Source: Chania multitudinisentens RB-25 (GTDB taxonomy: Bacteria > Pseudomonadota > Gammaproteobacteria > Enterobacterales > Enterobacteriaceae). Taken from it: a stretch of 64,000 nucleotides of DNA. The stretch covers positions 4,030,001-4,094,000 of the forward strand of contig NZ_CP007044.2 in assembly GCF_000520015.2 (NCBI RefSeq), in the 5' to 3' direction. The notes beneath the pieces are model-generated. The model searched no databases, was not told the DNA's origin, and was given only the letters and a program-made list of their open reading frames with translations. Numbering within the stretch: the stretch's first letter is position 1; every line of letters starts with the position of its first letter. Made by a program: the position numbers and the translations under genes. Below, one piece after another: positions 1 through 5,876 of the stretch.

Positions 1-583
1 CATGCATAACGTTTGCTGGCCAGCGGCCTAGTTGAGCGGGCTGCCATTCCTCAGCGTCAGACGCTTTTCCGTCACGAGCATGGGAAAGCAAGCCACCAGC
101 ACCGCCAGTTAGCGCTTCCCCTGTCGGTATACGACACAAATCGATATTCAGGGCACCAGTGCCGAATTGGGAAACATTCCCCTCTACGGTTCCGATGAGT
201 GGCTTTCGGGCCATGACGATCGGCTCATGCGCAGGTTTCAACGCGGTACCTTTCCCAGCATGCTCGTCAGTAAGGTTTTTCGACTTAGGGAAGCCGCTGC
301 CGTAAATCCACATCAGTTGATCCCGGATTTCAAAGCCAGCATCCTCAACATTAACGACGAGCCGGTGATAGGTGCGTGATCCGCCGAACGCCAACAAGTG
401 GCCACCCGGCTTTAAGACGCGAAGGCACTCGGCCCACTGGTCAACAGTTGGTACCTGGTAATCCCATTTTTTACCCATGAAGCTCAAGCCATACGGCGGA
501 TCGGTCACAATGGCATCAACGGAATTTTCAGCCATACCACGTAGCACTTCCTCGCAGCGACCAACATTGAGTTGATAGATCAT
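1..583 (-). CDS. Prophage DNA methyltransferase (N4-cytosine/N6-adenine type), 3' end cut by window edge
   Basis: The frame opens with ATG at 583 and stays open to base 1, so about 194 N-terminal residues are visible and the C-terminus is missing. Near residue 28 it has DPPYGLSF, the catalytic DPPY motif of amino-methyltransferases, followed by a region reading LRVLKPGGHLLAFGG that fits the SAM fold. The family transfers a methyl group from SAM to adenine N6 or cytosine N4 in DNA. Its ATG overlaps the stop of the upstream gene (ATGA), so translation is probably coupled. It is the last visible gene of the leftward early operon. No restriction endonuclease is seen beside it, so a self-protection role is inferred. 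Target site unknown. Confidence 0.85.
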   Translation of the reverse strand, partial: MIYQLNVGRCEEVLRGMAENSVDAIVTDPPYGLSFMGKKWDYQVPTVDQWAECLRVLKPGGHLLAFGGSRTYHRLVVNVEDAGFEIRDQLMWIYGSGFPKSKNLTDEHAGKGTALKPAHEPIVMARKPLIGTVEGNVSQFGTGALNIDLCRIPTGEALTGGAGGLLSHARDGKASDAEEWQPAQLGRWPANVMH

Positions 584-825
584 GCCCGCACCTCCGCCTG
601 AGAAGGCACCAGCCGATAGAACCAGGTCGTTTTCCCGGTTTCTTCGTGGTGCACAGTGCAGACCTGCTTGAGTACGCCATGACGGACAGCAGACACTTCA
701 CGCAGCCGCGCGCTGATTGCCGCTTGCGTGTTGGCCCCGTCGAACTTACCGACCTGCCGCAGTTTGTGGATCCCGTCGTTGATACATTGCCGTTCTTGCT
801 CTGTGACTGGATGCTTCTGGATCAT
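580..825 (-). CDS. Small prophage protein of unknown function (81 aa)
   Basis: This 81-residue protein is not recognised. It is charged and soluble, with no membrane segment. The middle (NTQAAISARLREVSAVRHGVLKQ) reads like a winged-helix or helix-turn-helix segment, and the end (TTWFYRLV) would fit a short beta wing; that is inference. It starts in an ATGA overlap with the RdgC-FtsK gene and ends in an ATGA overlap with the methyltransferase, so it is an ordinary member of the tightly packed leftward early operon. Confidence 0.7.
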   Translation of the reverse strand: MIQKHPVTEQERQCINDGIHKLRQVGKFDGANTQAAISARLREVSAVRHGVLKQVCTVHHEETGKTTWFYRLVPSQAEVRA

Positions 826-1961
826 TGAGCACCTCCGCCGCTCAGAACTGTGCGGCTACCATCATGGGCAGGAGCGGAGACAACGCCGCCATATTCCATT
901 TGCTCAATGATGCGGGCGGCCCGGTTGTAGCCGATACGGAACTCACGCTGTACACCTGAAATGGAGGCGCGCCCTACCCGCTGAACAAACTCAACCGCCT
1001 TAGGATAGAGATCGTCCTGCTCGGTATCATCGGCACTATCAACAACAGTTTCTTTCGCATCGGTACCATGCTCCATCTCACCGCCAAGTACCTCGATCAA
1101 GTATGCGATCAGCGCCGCCAGTTCCCCAGTCATCAGCACAAAGTCAGCATCAAACCGCGCGGCATAATCATCACGGTCGATATCATCGTTTTGATCGAGT
1201 AACTGGCTGCTGAATTCCAGCTTTTTCAGGCTGCATGAATCGGTCAGCACAAAGCTGATCCGCTCGCGCCATTCCAGCGCCAGCTTAGTGACCAGCTTCC
1301 CGGCTCTAATATTCATGCCTATCTCATCGCCACACAGATCCTGGTGTTTGCAACGAATGATCCCGCCCTCTTCCAGCACGGCTTTCAGTTCCGCCTCATC
1401 CTGCAGTTTGAACCAGGTAGGAGCATGGCTGGAACGTACCCAATTGGTCAGCGTCATCTCGACGGGGCTTTCCATTGCCAGCGGTACCACAGGCAGTGAG
1501 CCCAGGGTTTTACGCAGGAATGCCAACGCATCTTCGGCACGTTTGGCGCTGGCGGTGTCAACGATGATTAACCCAGCCCCTTCGTTAATCCAGATTTGTG
1601 TTTTATGGTACCGACTGAAGGCACGCGGTATCAGTGTTTGGATCACCTCGTCTTTCAGTGAGTCCTTCTCAGTTTTTTTCAGTCTACGATGTTGTTCGGC
1701 TTCCAGTTTGGCGACTTTGCCGTCCAGCTCTTTCTTGATTACGGCGGCGGGCAAGATCTTCTCTTCCCGCTGTACCACCAGCAGTGTCATCCCGTTAGCG
1801 GTATGCGTCAGCACCTCCCCCAGTGGCGGAATCCAACCGGCTTTCGCCATATCCTGGCTACCGCATGGCGTGAATGCGAACACGGCCAGTTGCTCTTCCA
1901 ACTTACTGAGATCAATACCGCCAGACAGGCGGTAAATCAGTGCGTTTTTGAAATTAATCAT
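822..1961 (-). CDS. RdgC-family recombination protein with C-terminal FtsK gamma domain
   Basis: Residues 1 to about 300 match the recombination-associated protein RdgC, which in E. coli is about 303 aa, forms a ring dimer on double-stranded DNA and inhibits RecA loading. After an acidic linker (about 303-317), residues 318-376 are an FtsK gamma winged-helix domain: ASISGVQREFRIGYNRAARI is almost the FtsK recognition-helix sequence. FtsK gamma reads KOPS (GGGNAGGG) and contacts XerD. The ATG at 1961 sits in the repeated start motif AAGGACTGACCAATGA and overlaps the end of the P-like gene. Within the operon it follows the replication genes. The domain pairing suggests an RdgC ring targeted to oriented sequence motifs; that function is inferred. 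It could also be annotated simply as rdgC. Confidence 0.88.
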   Translation of the reverse strand: MINFKNALIYRLSGGIDLSKLEEQLAVFAFTPCGSQDMAKAGWIPPLGEVLTHTANGMTLLVVQREEKILPAAVIKKELDGKVAKLEAEQHRRLKKTEKDSLKDEVIQTLIPRAFSRYHKTQIWINEGAGLIIVDTASAKRAEDALAFLRKTLGSLPVVPLAMESPVEMTLTNWVRSSHAPTWFKLQDEAELKAVLEEGGIIRCKHQDLCGDEIGMNIRAGKLVTKLALEWRERISFVLTDSCSLKKLEFSSQLLDQNDDIDRDDYAARFDADFVLMTGELAALIAYLIEVLGGEMEHGTDAKETVVDSADDTEQDDLYPKAVEFVQRVGRASISGVQREFRIGYNRAARIIEQMEYGGVVSAPAHDGSRTVLSGGGAQ

Positions 1962-1973
1962 TGGTCAGTCCTT
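1958..1973 (-). promoter_or_regulatory. Repeated translation-start motif, copy 1 (RdgC-FtsK gene)
   Basis: On the minus strand this reads AAGGACTGACCAATGA: Shine-Dalgarno AAGGA, seven bases, then the start ATG. It also encodes the RTDQ-stop end of the upstream P-like protein. Identical or near-identical copies start five other prophage genes at 4041, 6845, 10391, 10610 and 14662. Confidence 0.8.
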
Positions 1974-2716
1974 ACTTTGCTTTGCGCGACTCGTTGCCGG
2001 ATTTTCAGCAGGAATTCAGCGCCTTTTTTTTCTGATTCGAGGGTGGTCAATCCCCGCTCGTTTCCAGCGTCTTTCGGTGTTTCTGTGTATCCGATCCTCA
2101 TCACTGGTTCAGGTATCGCCTCCCCGTTATGTAGTTTCTTTTCCCATTGCCGCAACAGCCGATCGGCCACTTTCCGCAACTCGGCAGTACCGTGGTTGTA
2201 CTGCAGCATCGCCTCGCGCATGTCGGTTACAATCCAGTACATCACCGGCAATTGCCATTCGTACTCTTCAGGGCTGGCGTAGTCTGACCGCCTGGCGCTG
2301 TAACCTTCAAACTCTGCCATCACCGCATCGACCGTTGGTAGCCGAGCATCGATAAGTTCTTTCGCCATTGCCAACCAGTCTGGTGGTGCTGGGAACGGAT
2401 AAAACTTTCGCCCTGGCGCCGCACGGATGGCATGGTTTAACTGCTCAGGGTTGATAGCCTCCTGCACCAGAACCCGCGTTAGCTCCGTCCCAAATACCTC
2501 CGCCAGTACCGCCGTATTCATTCGACTCACCCATGCCGGCCAGTGGATCGGATACATGGGCAAAATCACCGTCAAAACAATCTCCCGAATCGCCTCCTGT
2601 TCTGCCGCCGTAGCCGTATTTCTCCTGTACGGCCTGGATCGCGGCGAGTCCCTGCTGGAAGCGATCCGTTGCATTACCGCCGCCGTTATTGGCTTCGGCC
2701 CGCCCCGGTTGCTCAT
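1958..2716 (-). CDS. Lambda P-like replication protein (DnaB helicase loader)
   Basis: The protein is 252 aa (lambda P is 233). The stretch from about residue 46 (IVLTVILPMYPIHWPAW) follows the lambda P N-terminal domain. YEWQLPVMYWIVTDM, then AELRKVADRLL and GEAIPEPV near the C-terminus match lambda P very closely. The family binds host DnaB and delivers it to the O-origin complex. It directly follows the O-like gene, as in lambda. The first 272 bases overlap the O-like gene in another frame; homology to P already begins inside this overlap, so the overlap is real, although the exact start (2716 or a nearby internal Met) is not settled. The end codes RTDQ and overlaps the next start. Confidence 0.85.
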   Translation of the reverse strand: MSNRGGPKPITAAVMQRIASSRDSPRSRPYRRNTATAAEQEAIREIVLTVILPMYPIHWPAWVSRMNTAVLAEVFGTELTRVLVQEAINPEQLNHAIRAAPGRKFYPFPAPPDWLAMAKELIDARLPTVDAVMAEFEGYSARRSDYASPEEYEWQLPVMYWIVTDMREAMLQYNHGTAELRKVADRLLRQWEKKLHNGEAIPEPVMRIGYTETPKDAGNERGLTTLESEKKGAEFLLKIRQRVAQSKVRTDQ

Positions 2717-3503
2717 AGCGTTGCCCTCGTGATTTTTGATGTTTCAGTGACTGGATAAATTTCTGCTGCCACTGGCTGTGGAAGTAAACCCGGCCTGTTG
2801 GTTGCCAGTAGATCCGAAACTCGTTCAGTTGCTCCGGAAGAAACTCGGCATCGATGAGGCCCGACAGGTGGGCAACACCAGCGAAATCCTCCCCTGGCTT
2901 CCAGTCGAGTGACATCGGGAACATGCCAACTTGTGGCGATGGTTGCGCTGCTGGTGGTCGGTTATCCAAAATGGCATTGCCGTGAGGGTTTTGAGGCGGT
3001 GGTGCATCGTCCAATTTTTGCTCATCGCCCAGAGAAGAGAGATCAGTGTTAGATCGAGATCCGTATTTACTAATGTCCTGATTTTCAGGATACGGATTTT
3101 CAGGATACGATTGTTCATCCACATCCTGATTTTCAGGATTCGGCTCTACGCCTTGCGGTGCCTGCGGTTGCTCCATTTCCTGATTTTCAGGAGGTGGCTG
3201 AGGCGCATCGTAAACGTAATAATCGAATCCTTCGGTCGCACCTTTGGCATCACGCAACTGGAAACGGTGAATAAATCCCACTTCGATCAGTTCGTTCAGC
3301 AGCTTGTAAACTGCATCACGCCCGCAGCCACGAACGCCCTTCTTCTCCTGCCACAGGTGTGACGGGTTAACCGTCCATCCGTCCGGCTTGGATAGCAGGT
3401 AATGCAGCAGCCCTTCAGCGGCCCAACTGAGCGCCTTGTTGCCGATCGCCTGGTTGTCTATCAGCGTAAAGCCGAACTGGCGATTCGTTCTCACAATAGC
3501 CAT
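2445..3503 (-). CDS. Lambda O-like replication initiator with DnaT-type C-terminal domain
   Basis: The 352-aa protein has an N-terminal helix-turn-helix replication-initiator domain (about 1-95, LIDNQAIGNKALSWAAEGLL), a proline- and glutamine-rich middle with PENQ repeats that are encoded by the origin iterons, and a DnaT-like DNA-binding domain (about 195-260; LDWKPGEDFAG then FRIYWQPTGRVYFHSQWQQKF). The last 80 residues are glycine-rich and overlap the P-like gene. The family recognises iterons inside its own gene and recruits the P protein and DnaB. The start ATG shares a base with the preceding stop (TAATG). The domain order is that of phage O proteins that borrow a primosomal DnaT module. 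Confidence 0.85.
   Translation of the reverse strand: MAIVRTNRQFGFTLIDNQAIGNKALSWAAEGLLHYLLSKPDGWTVNPSHLWQEKKGVRGCGRDAVYKLLNELIEVGFIHRFQLRDAKGATEGFDYYVYDAPQPPPENQEMEQPQAPQGVEPNPENQDVDEQSYPENPYPENQDISKYGSRSNTDLSSLGDEQKLDDAPPPQNPHGNAILDNRPPAAQPSPQVGMFPMSLDWKPGEDFAGVAHLSGLIDAEFLPEQLNEFRIYWQPTGRVYFHSQWQQKFIQSLKHQKSRGQRYEQPGRAEANNGGGNATDRFQQGLAAIQAVQEKYGYGGRTGGDSGDCFDGDFAHVSDPLAGMGESNEYGGTGGGIWDGANAGSGAGGYQP
3076..3192. other. Candidate phage replication origin: four iterons inside the initiator gene
   Basis: TCCTGATTTTCAGGA occurs exactly at 3076-3090, 3124-3138 and 3178-3192, and a variant (TACGGATTTTCAGGA) at 3091-3105. Each exact copy is itself an inverted repeat (TCCTGA/TCAGGA). Four iterons within the O gene is the arrangement of lambda ori. 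They encode the PENQ repeats of the protein. Origin function is inferred from this layout. Confidence 0.75.
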
Positions 3504-3688
3504 TACTGCGACCCCGAAGCAGGCGCCCCATTCTTGTCACTATCACGAGAGAAGTACGCCTGCGTTACCCCTGCCAGAGTCCCTGTGATTGCCAAACGCC
3601 GGGCCTCATGCCCGGCAATACCCAACTTCTTACCGACAAGTCTGGATATCAGATCAACGGATTGCGTTTTGCTGTCTTGTTGCTTCAT
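3503..3688 (-). CDS. Small prophage protein upstream of the O-like gene (61 aa)
   Basis: I do not recognise this 61-residue protein. I place the start at the ATG at 3688 (MKQQDSKTQ) because it forms an ATGA overlap with the preceding gene's stop; an upstream in-frame start would give 73 aa but lies inside the neighbour. It is basic and soluble, with a central segment (VDLISRLVGKKLGIAGHEARRLAITGTLAGV) that may form helices. It ends in TAATG, sharing a base with the O-like start, so the four genes 119 aa, 61 aa, O and P are translationally chained. Confidence 0.6.
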   Translation of the reverse strand: MKQQDSKTQSVDLISRLVGKKLGIAGHEARRLAITGTLAGVTQAYFSRDSDKNGAPASGSQ

Positions 3689-4044
3689 GGTTGCAGATCC
3701 TTGTGTGGGAGAGCTGGAAGCCACTCGGGCGCTGGTAACTTGGCGACTTTCAGTTCGTTGTGGACGTGAACCAGCATTTCAGGGGCTTCGGCAAACATCG
3801 CCAGAAATCCCCGGATCGCAGCCACGTTGGTTTCTACTGCGGGGTTTGACGCCATGGCATCGGCGGTGATCTTGATGGCCACCGCCTCGCTTTCCGTCCA
3901 GCGGGTTTTTATCTGGTCATCACGCACGATGTGGAACGGCAAACCGTGCTTACCCACTTTCTTGCGCGATAGCAGATCCTTTCGGACGCCAGACGCTACC
4001 GCAGCCCCTGCCGATCCTTCGCCTGGTTGATAAATTGTGGTCAT
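3685..4044 (-). CDS. Prophage protein in the lambda cII position, unknown function (119 aa)
   Basis: The 119-aa protein sits between the Cro-like gene and the replication genes, where lambda has cII. It has no obvious helix-turn-helix of the CII kind, so I do not call it CII. It is basic in the first half and helical in the second (AVAIKITADAMASNPAVETNVAAIRGFLAMFAEAPEML). The ATG at 4044 is inside a copy of the repeated start motif. Its stop overlaps the next gene. A regulatory or replication accessory role is possible from position only. Confidence 0.6.
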   Translation of the reverse strand: MTTIYQPGEGSAGAAVASGVRKDLLSRKKVGKHGLPFHIVRDDQIKTRWTESEAVAIKITADAMASNPAVETNVAAIRGFLAMFAEAPEMLVHVHNELKVAKLPAPEWLPALPHKDLQP

Positions 4045-4056
4045 TGGTCAGTCCTT
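4041..4056 (-). promoter_or_regulatory. Repeated translation-start motif, copy 2
   Basis: The minus strand reads AAGGACTGACCAATGA, giving the ribosome-binding site and ATG of the 119-aa gene. Unlike copies 1, 3 and 5 it does not code for the end of an upstream protein; the Cro-like gene stops about 20 bases earlier. Confidence 0.8.
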
Positions 4057-4063
4057 GTTACTG

Positions 4064-4303
4064 CTAACGAGCTGGCTTGGTTAGAACCAGGCTCAAGTTT
4101 TCTTGGTTACGGCCATACTCGGCCGGGTTGTATGTGTACGGGATCTCGGGAGAGATATGGCAAAGAAGAGCGATTTTTTCCGGCGTAGTTTTGCGCCAGG
4201 TGAACACTGTTGGCCGTTCAACACTGAACGCCTTCGCGATCTCACTGTCACTCCCATACTTGTCTTTAAGGATTTGATACAGCGTTCTGCCTGTTTTGGT
4301 CAT
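4064..4303 (-). CDS. Cro-like DNA-binding protein (79 aa)
   Basis: The protein is 79 aa with a YdaS/Cro-like helix-turn-helix: LYQILKDKYGSDSEIAKAFSVERPTVFTW, where the second helix begins at SDSEIAKAF and the recognition helix at ERPTVFTWR. It is transcribed away from the CI-like repressor, the position of lambda cro. I choose the ATG at 4303 because GGAGG lies six bases before it; a TTG twelve bases upstream overlaps that Shine-Dalgarno. The family blocks the repressor promoter and tempers early transcription. It is the first gene of the leftward early operon, whose promoter must lie in 4316-4398 with the operators. Confidence 0.8.
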   Translation of the reverse strand: MTKTGRTLYQILKDKYGSDSEIAKAFSVERPTVFTWRKTTPEKIALLCHISPEIPYTYNPAEYGRNQENLSLVLTKPAR

Positions 4304-4323
4304 AGGCACCTCCAAACTCGAAA

Positions 4324-4339
4324 TGTAAGTTATTCTACA
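4324..4339. promoter_or_regulatory. Operator of the TGTAR-N6-YTACA family in the cI/cro gap
   Basis: TGTAAGTTATTCTACA is an inverted repeat of the same form as three sites at 5750, 5791 and 5826 flanking the other early promoter. It lies just upstream of the Cro-like gene and probably covers its leftward promoter. Shared sites at both early promoters point to the CI-like repressor as ligand; which protein binds is inferred. Confidence 0.65.
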
Positions 4340-4355
4340 TTTTATAGCAAGAAAA

Positions 4356-4384
4356 TTGACGTCATGAAACTAACGTTAGTTTTC
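4356..4384 (+). promoter_or_regulatory. Probable repressor (pRM-like) promoter overlapped by a perfect 16-bp palindrome
   Basis: TTGACG (4356-4361) is a good -35; with a 17-base spacer the -10 is poor (GTTTTC, 4379-4384). The perfect palindrome AAACTAACGTTAGTTT (4367-4382) fills the spacer and -10. It differs in sequence from the TGTAR sites, so it may be the Cro-like protein's site. Transcription would begin only a few bases before the repressor ATG, giving an almost leaderless mRNA as for lambda cI from pRM; no Shine-Dalgarno is visible. Confidence 0.5.
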
Positions 4385-4398
4385 CGTATCGTGGTTGC

Positions 4399-5079
4399 AT
4401 GAAAACATTAGGTGAACGCTTTAGATGGCGACGTGAGCAGCTTGGACTGACTCAAGAGGATGCTGTAAAAGAGATCAATCGCTTGCTCCAGGGCGAGCGA
4501 AAGCTTACGCGCGTAACGATCAGCAACATTGAAAACGGTAGCCAGGAAAGCATGAAAGACAAGGTGCTCTTGGCTGTGATCCAAGTCCTTAAATGCTCCC
4601 CTGAGTGGCTTATTAATAACCGTGGGCCAGTTGAGCCTTCAGCTCAGGCCGCTTTGCACAGCGCAAGTGTAAAAGAAGTGAGGATGGTGCCGCTTATAAA
4701 CTGGGATGATGCTGTTAATGCACCAAATATTCCTGCTGCCTCTTTGGTGGGAAAGGAGATGCTTGCATGCCCAATAAAGTGTGATCCATTAACATTTGCA
4801 TTAAAGATCACAGGGGAAACAATGCTGCCGAAATTTGAACCAGGCGATATTATTTTCGTGAATTTCAATTTTGATGCATCAGACATTTCCAATGGATTGT
4901 TTGTCATAGCTTTATCACCAACAAAAGATGAAGCTTCATTAAAACAGTACCAATTGATTGATAACAAGGAGTTCCTTAAATCAATTAATCCAGATCACCC
5001 TAGCGACATGAGATTTTTGAAAATGGGAGATGGTTACAAGATTCTAGGGGTGGTTTTTTATCAAATTAAACCAGTTTAG
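4399..5079 (+). CDS. CI-like phage repressor (XRE helix-turn-helix plus S24-type domain)
   Basis: The protein is 226 aa. Residues 4-72 form an XRE helix-turn-helix (RWRREQLGLTQEDAVKEIN, then RVTISNIENGS). Residues from about 95 form the LexA/CI dimerisation fold (ITGETMLPKFEPGDIIFV). In cleavable repressors the motif carries Ser before Met; here position 141 is Thr, while the Lys (K182) is kept. No Ala-Gly or Cys-Gly cleavage pair occurs in the linker. The repressor may therefore not self-cleave after DNA damage, and induction may rely on an antirepressor. It is followed after nine bases by the first of two membrane-protein genes, likely co-transcribed in the lysogen. Confidence 0.88.
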   Translation: MKTLGERFRWRREQLGLTQEDAVKEINRLLQGERKLTRVTISNIENGSQESMKDKVLLAVIQVLKCSPEWLINNRGPVEPSAQAALHSASVKEVRMVPLINWDDAVNAPNIPAASLVGKEMLACPIKCDPLTFALKITGETMLPKFEPGDIIFVNFNFDASDISNGLFVIALSPTKDEASLKQYQLIDNKEFLKSINPDHPSDMRFLKMGDGYKILGVVFYQIKPV

Positions 5080-5088
5080 AGGTTAAAA

Positions 5089-5319
5089 ATGTCCATCAAT
5101 GGAAGAAAATTCACACCAGAAGAGCAACAAGAAATTGCTGATGCTATTGAAAGGAATAAGGAAGACTCTCTCCGCGAGAATAATAATTTTGGAATGGTTT
5201 TCGGCGTAGTCTGGATACTTACAGCTATCCTGTTGGCAAAGACAACCGAACTTGGGCTTGTGATTTCAGGTGTTATAGGTATGACAGTTGGCTGGTTCGT
5301 CGCATCAAGGCTTAAGTAA
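5089..5319 (+). CDS. Small two-helix membrane protein in the rex position (76 aa)
   Basis: An AT-rich gene nine bases after the repressor stop, with GAGG seven bases before its ATG. Residues 1-34 are charged and soluble (EEQQEIADAIERNKEDSLRE); two hydrophobic segments follow at about 35-50 and 54-71. I do not recognise the family. In lambda this slot, behind cI and before the far early promoter, holds rexA and rexB, which exclude other phages. Expression with the repressor in the lysogen and the membrane location make superinfection exclusion or phage defence the leading guess; there is no direct homology evidence. Confidence 0.75.
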   Translation: MSINGRKFTPEEQQEIADAIERNKEDSLRENNNFGMVFGVVWILTAILLAKTTELGLVISGVIGMTVGWFVASRLK

Positions 5320-5356
5320 TTTCTTTGAAAAGTTTTAATAATCAAGGTAAAAACAT

Positions 5357-5713
5357 ATGCTTTTAAGATCCTCAGAAACTGATACAGATAACAATAGTAA
5401 CTTCTTAGTAAAACTATCTCTCGGAAAGTATGGTGTAACAAGAACGTATTTTCATTTGGTTTTTGCACTTATATTCTGTATTGCTGTAACGTTTTTTTCA
5501 AAATTCGCACAATGGAATGCCCTAGGAATAGCCATAGCTGTATTTAGTTATGGAGTTTATATAACGAATGTTGGGCTTGGCTTATGGCGAGCATCTCGAA
5601 CAATAAAGCAAGAAATACTTAGTTTTTTTACTAAGGTCATCGCTGCCCTATCTGCTGTTGCTGGTGTCATGGCAATTTTCAACGCAATAAACCTGCTATT
5701 CACTTACCTTTAA
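5357..5713 (+). CDS. Small polytopic membrane protein in the rex position (118 aa)
   Basis: The gene follows the 76-aa gene by 37 bases, with AAGG before the ATG. After a polar N-terminus (about 28 residues) there are three hydrophobic segments at about 29-50, 53-77 and 92-117. The stretch between the second and third (WRASRTIKQE) is basic and probably cytoplasmic. The DNA is much more AT-rich than the replication and recombination genes, typical of an acquired moron. I do not recognise it. Together with its neighbour it forms a two-gene membrane module likely transcribed from the repressor promoter; see findings. Confidence 0.75.
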   Translation: MLLRSSETDTDNNSNFLVKLSLGKYGVTRTYFHLVFALIFCIAVTFFSKFAQWNALGIAIAVFSYGVYITNVGLGLWRASRTIKQEILSFFTKVIAALSAVAGVMAIFNAINLLFTYL

Positions 5714-5749
5714 CACCTACTCATCTCCCCCCCTATCACCACAACTTTT

Positions 5750-5841
5750 TGTTGATTTTTCTACATTAAAATCAGCCTCATACTAAAAATTGTAGAAAAA
5801 CCTACATTTCTCTCTTGACGGTTTACGTAGAAAAACTTACA
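5750..5841. promoter_or_regulatory. Three-site operator region of the rightward early promoter
   Basis: Three inverted repeats of the form TGTnR-N6-YTACA lie at 5750-5765 (TGTTGATTTTTCTACA), 5791-5806 (TGTAGAAAAACCTACA) and 5826-5841 (CGTAGAAAAACTTACA). They are spaced about 41 and 35 bases apart. The last sits inside the promoter below. A fourth site is in the cI/cro gap at 4324. Three sites at one early promoter resemble lambda OL. Confidence 0.7.
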
Positions 5842-5843
5842 TT
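5815..5843 (+). promoter_or_regulatory. Rightward early (pL-like) sigma70 promoter
   Basis: TTGACG (5815-5820), a 17-base spacer and TACATT (5838-5843) make a strong sigma70 promoter. The operator at 5826-5841 occupies the spacer and -10, so a bound repressor would block it. Transcription would start near 5850 and drive the long operon to xis and int. Confidence 0.75.
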
Positions 5844-5863
5844 CAAAGCATCCCATCTGGGAC

Positions 5864-5876
5864 TGCTCTTTAACAA
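5864..5876 (+). promoter_or_regulatory. Perfect boxA antitermination element
   Basis: TGCTCTTTAACAA equals the boxA of E. coli ribosomal RNA leaders, where NusB and S10 (NusE) bind to resist Rho-dependent termination. It lies about 15 bases after the predicted transcript start, the right place for an early phage operon that crosses several terminators. No N-like protein was found near it. Confidence 0.7.

Noticed and set aside
1288..1935. 215-codon plus-strand frame opposite the RdgC-FtsK gene
   Set aside because: Serine-rich shadow of a gene with clear homology on the other strand; no ribosome-binding site.
3076..3192. CRISPR array
   Set aside because: Four 15-base repeats with spacers of 0, 18 and 39 bases inside a coding gene; fits origin iterons, not CRISPR.
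3685..4044. Calling the 119-aa gene cII
   Set aside because: Only the position fits; no CII helix-turn-helix is visible.
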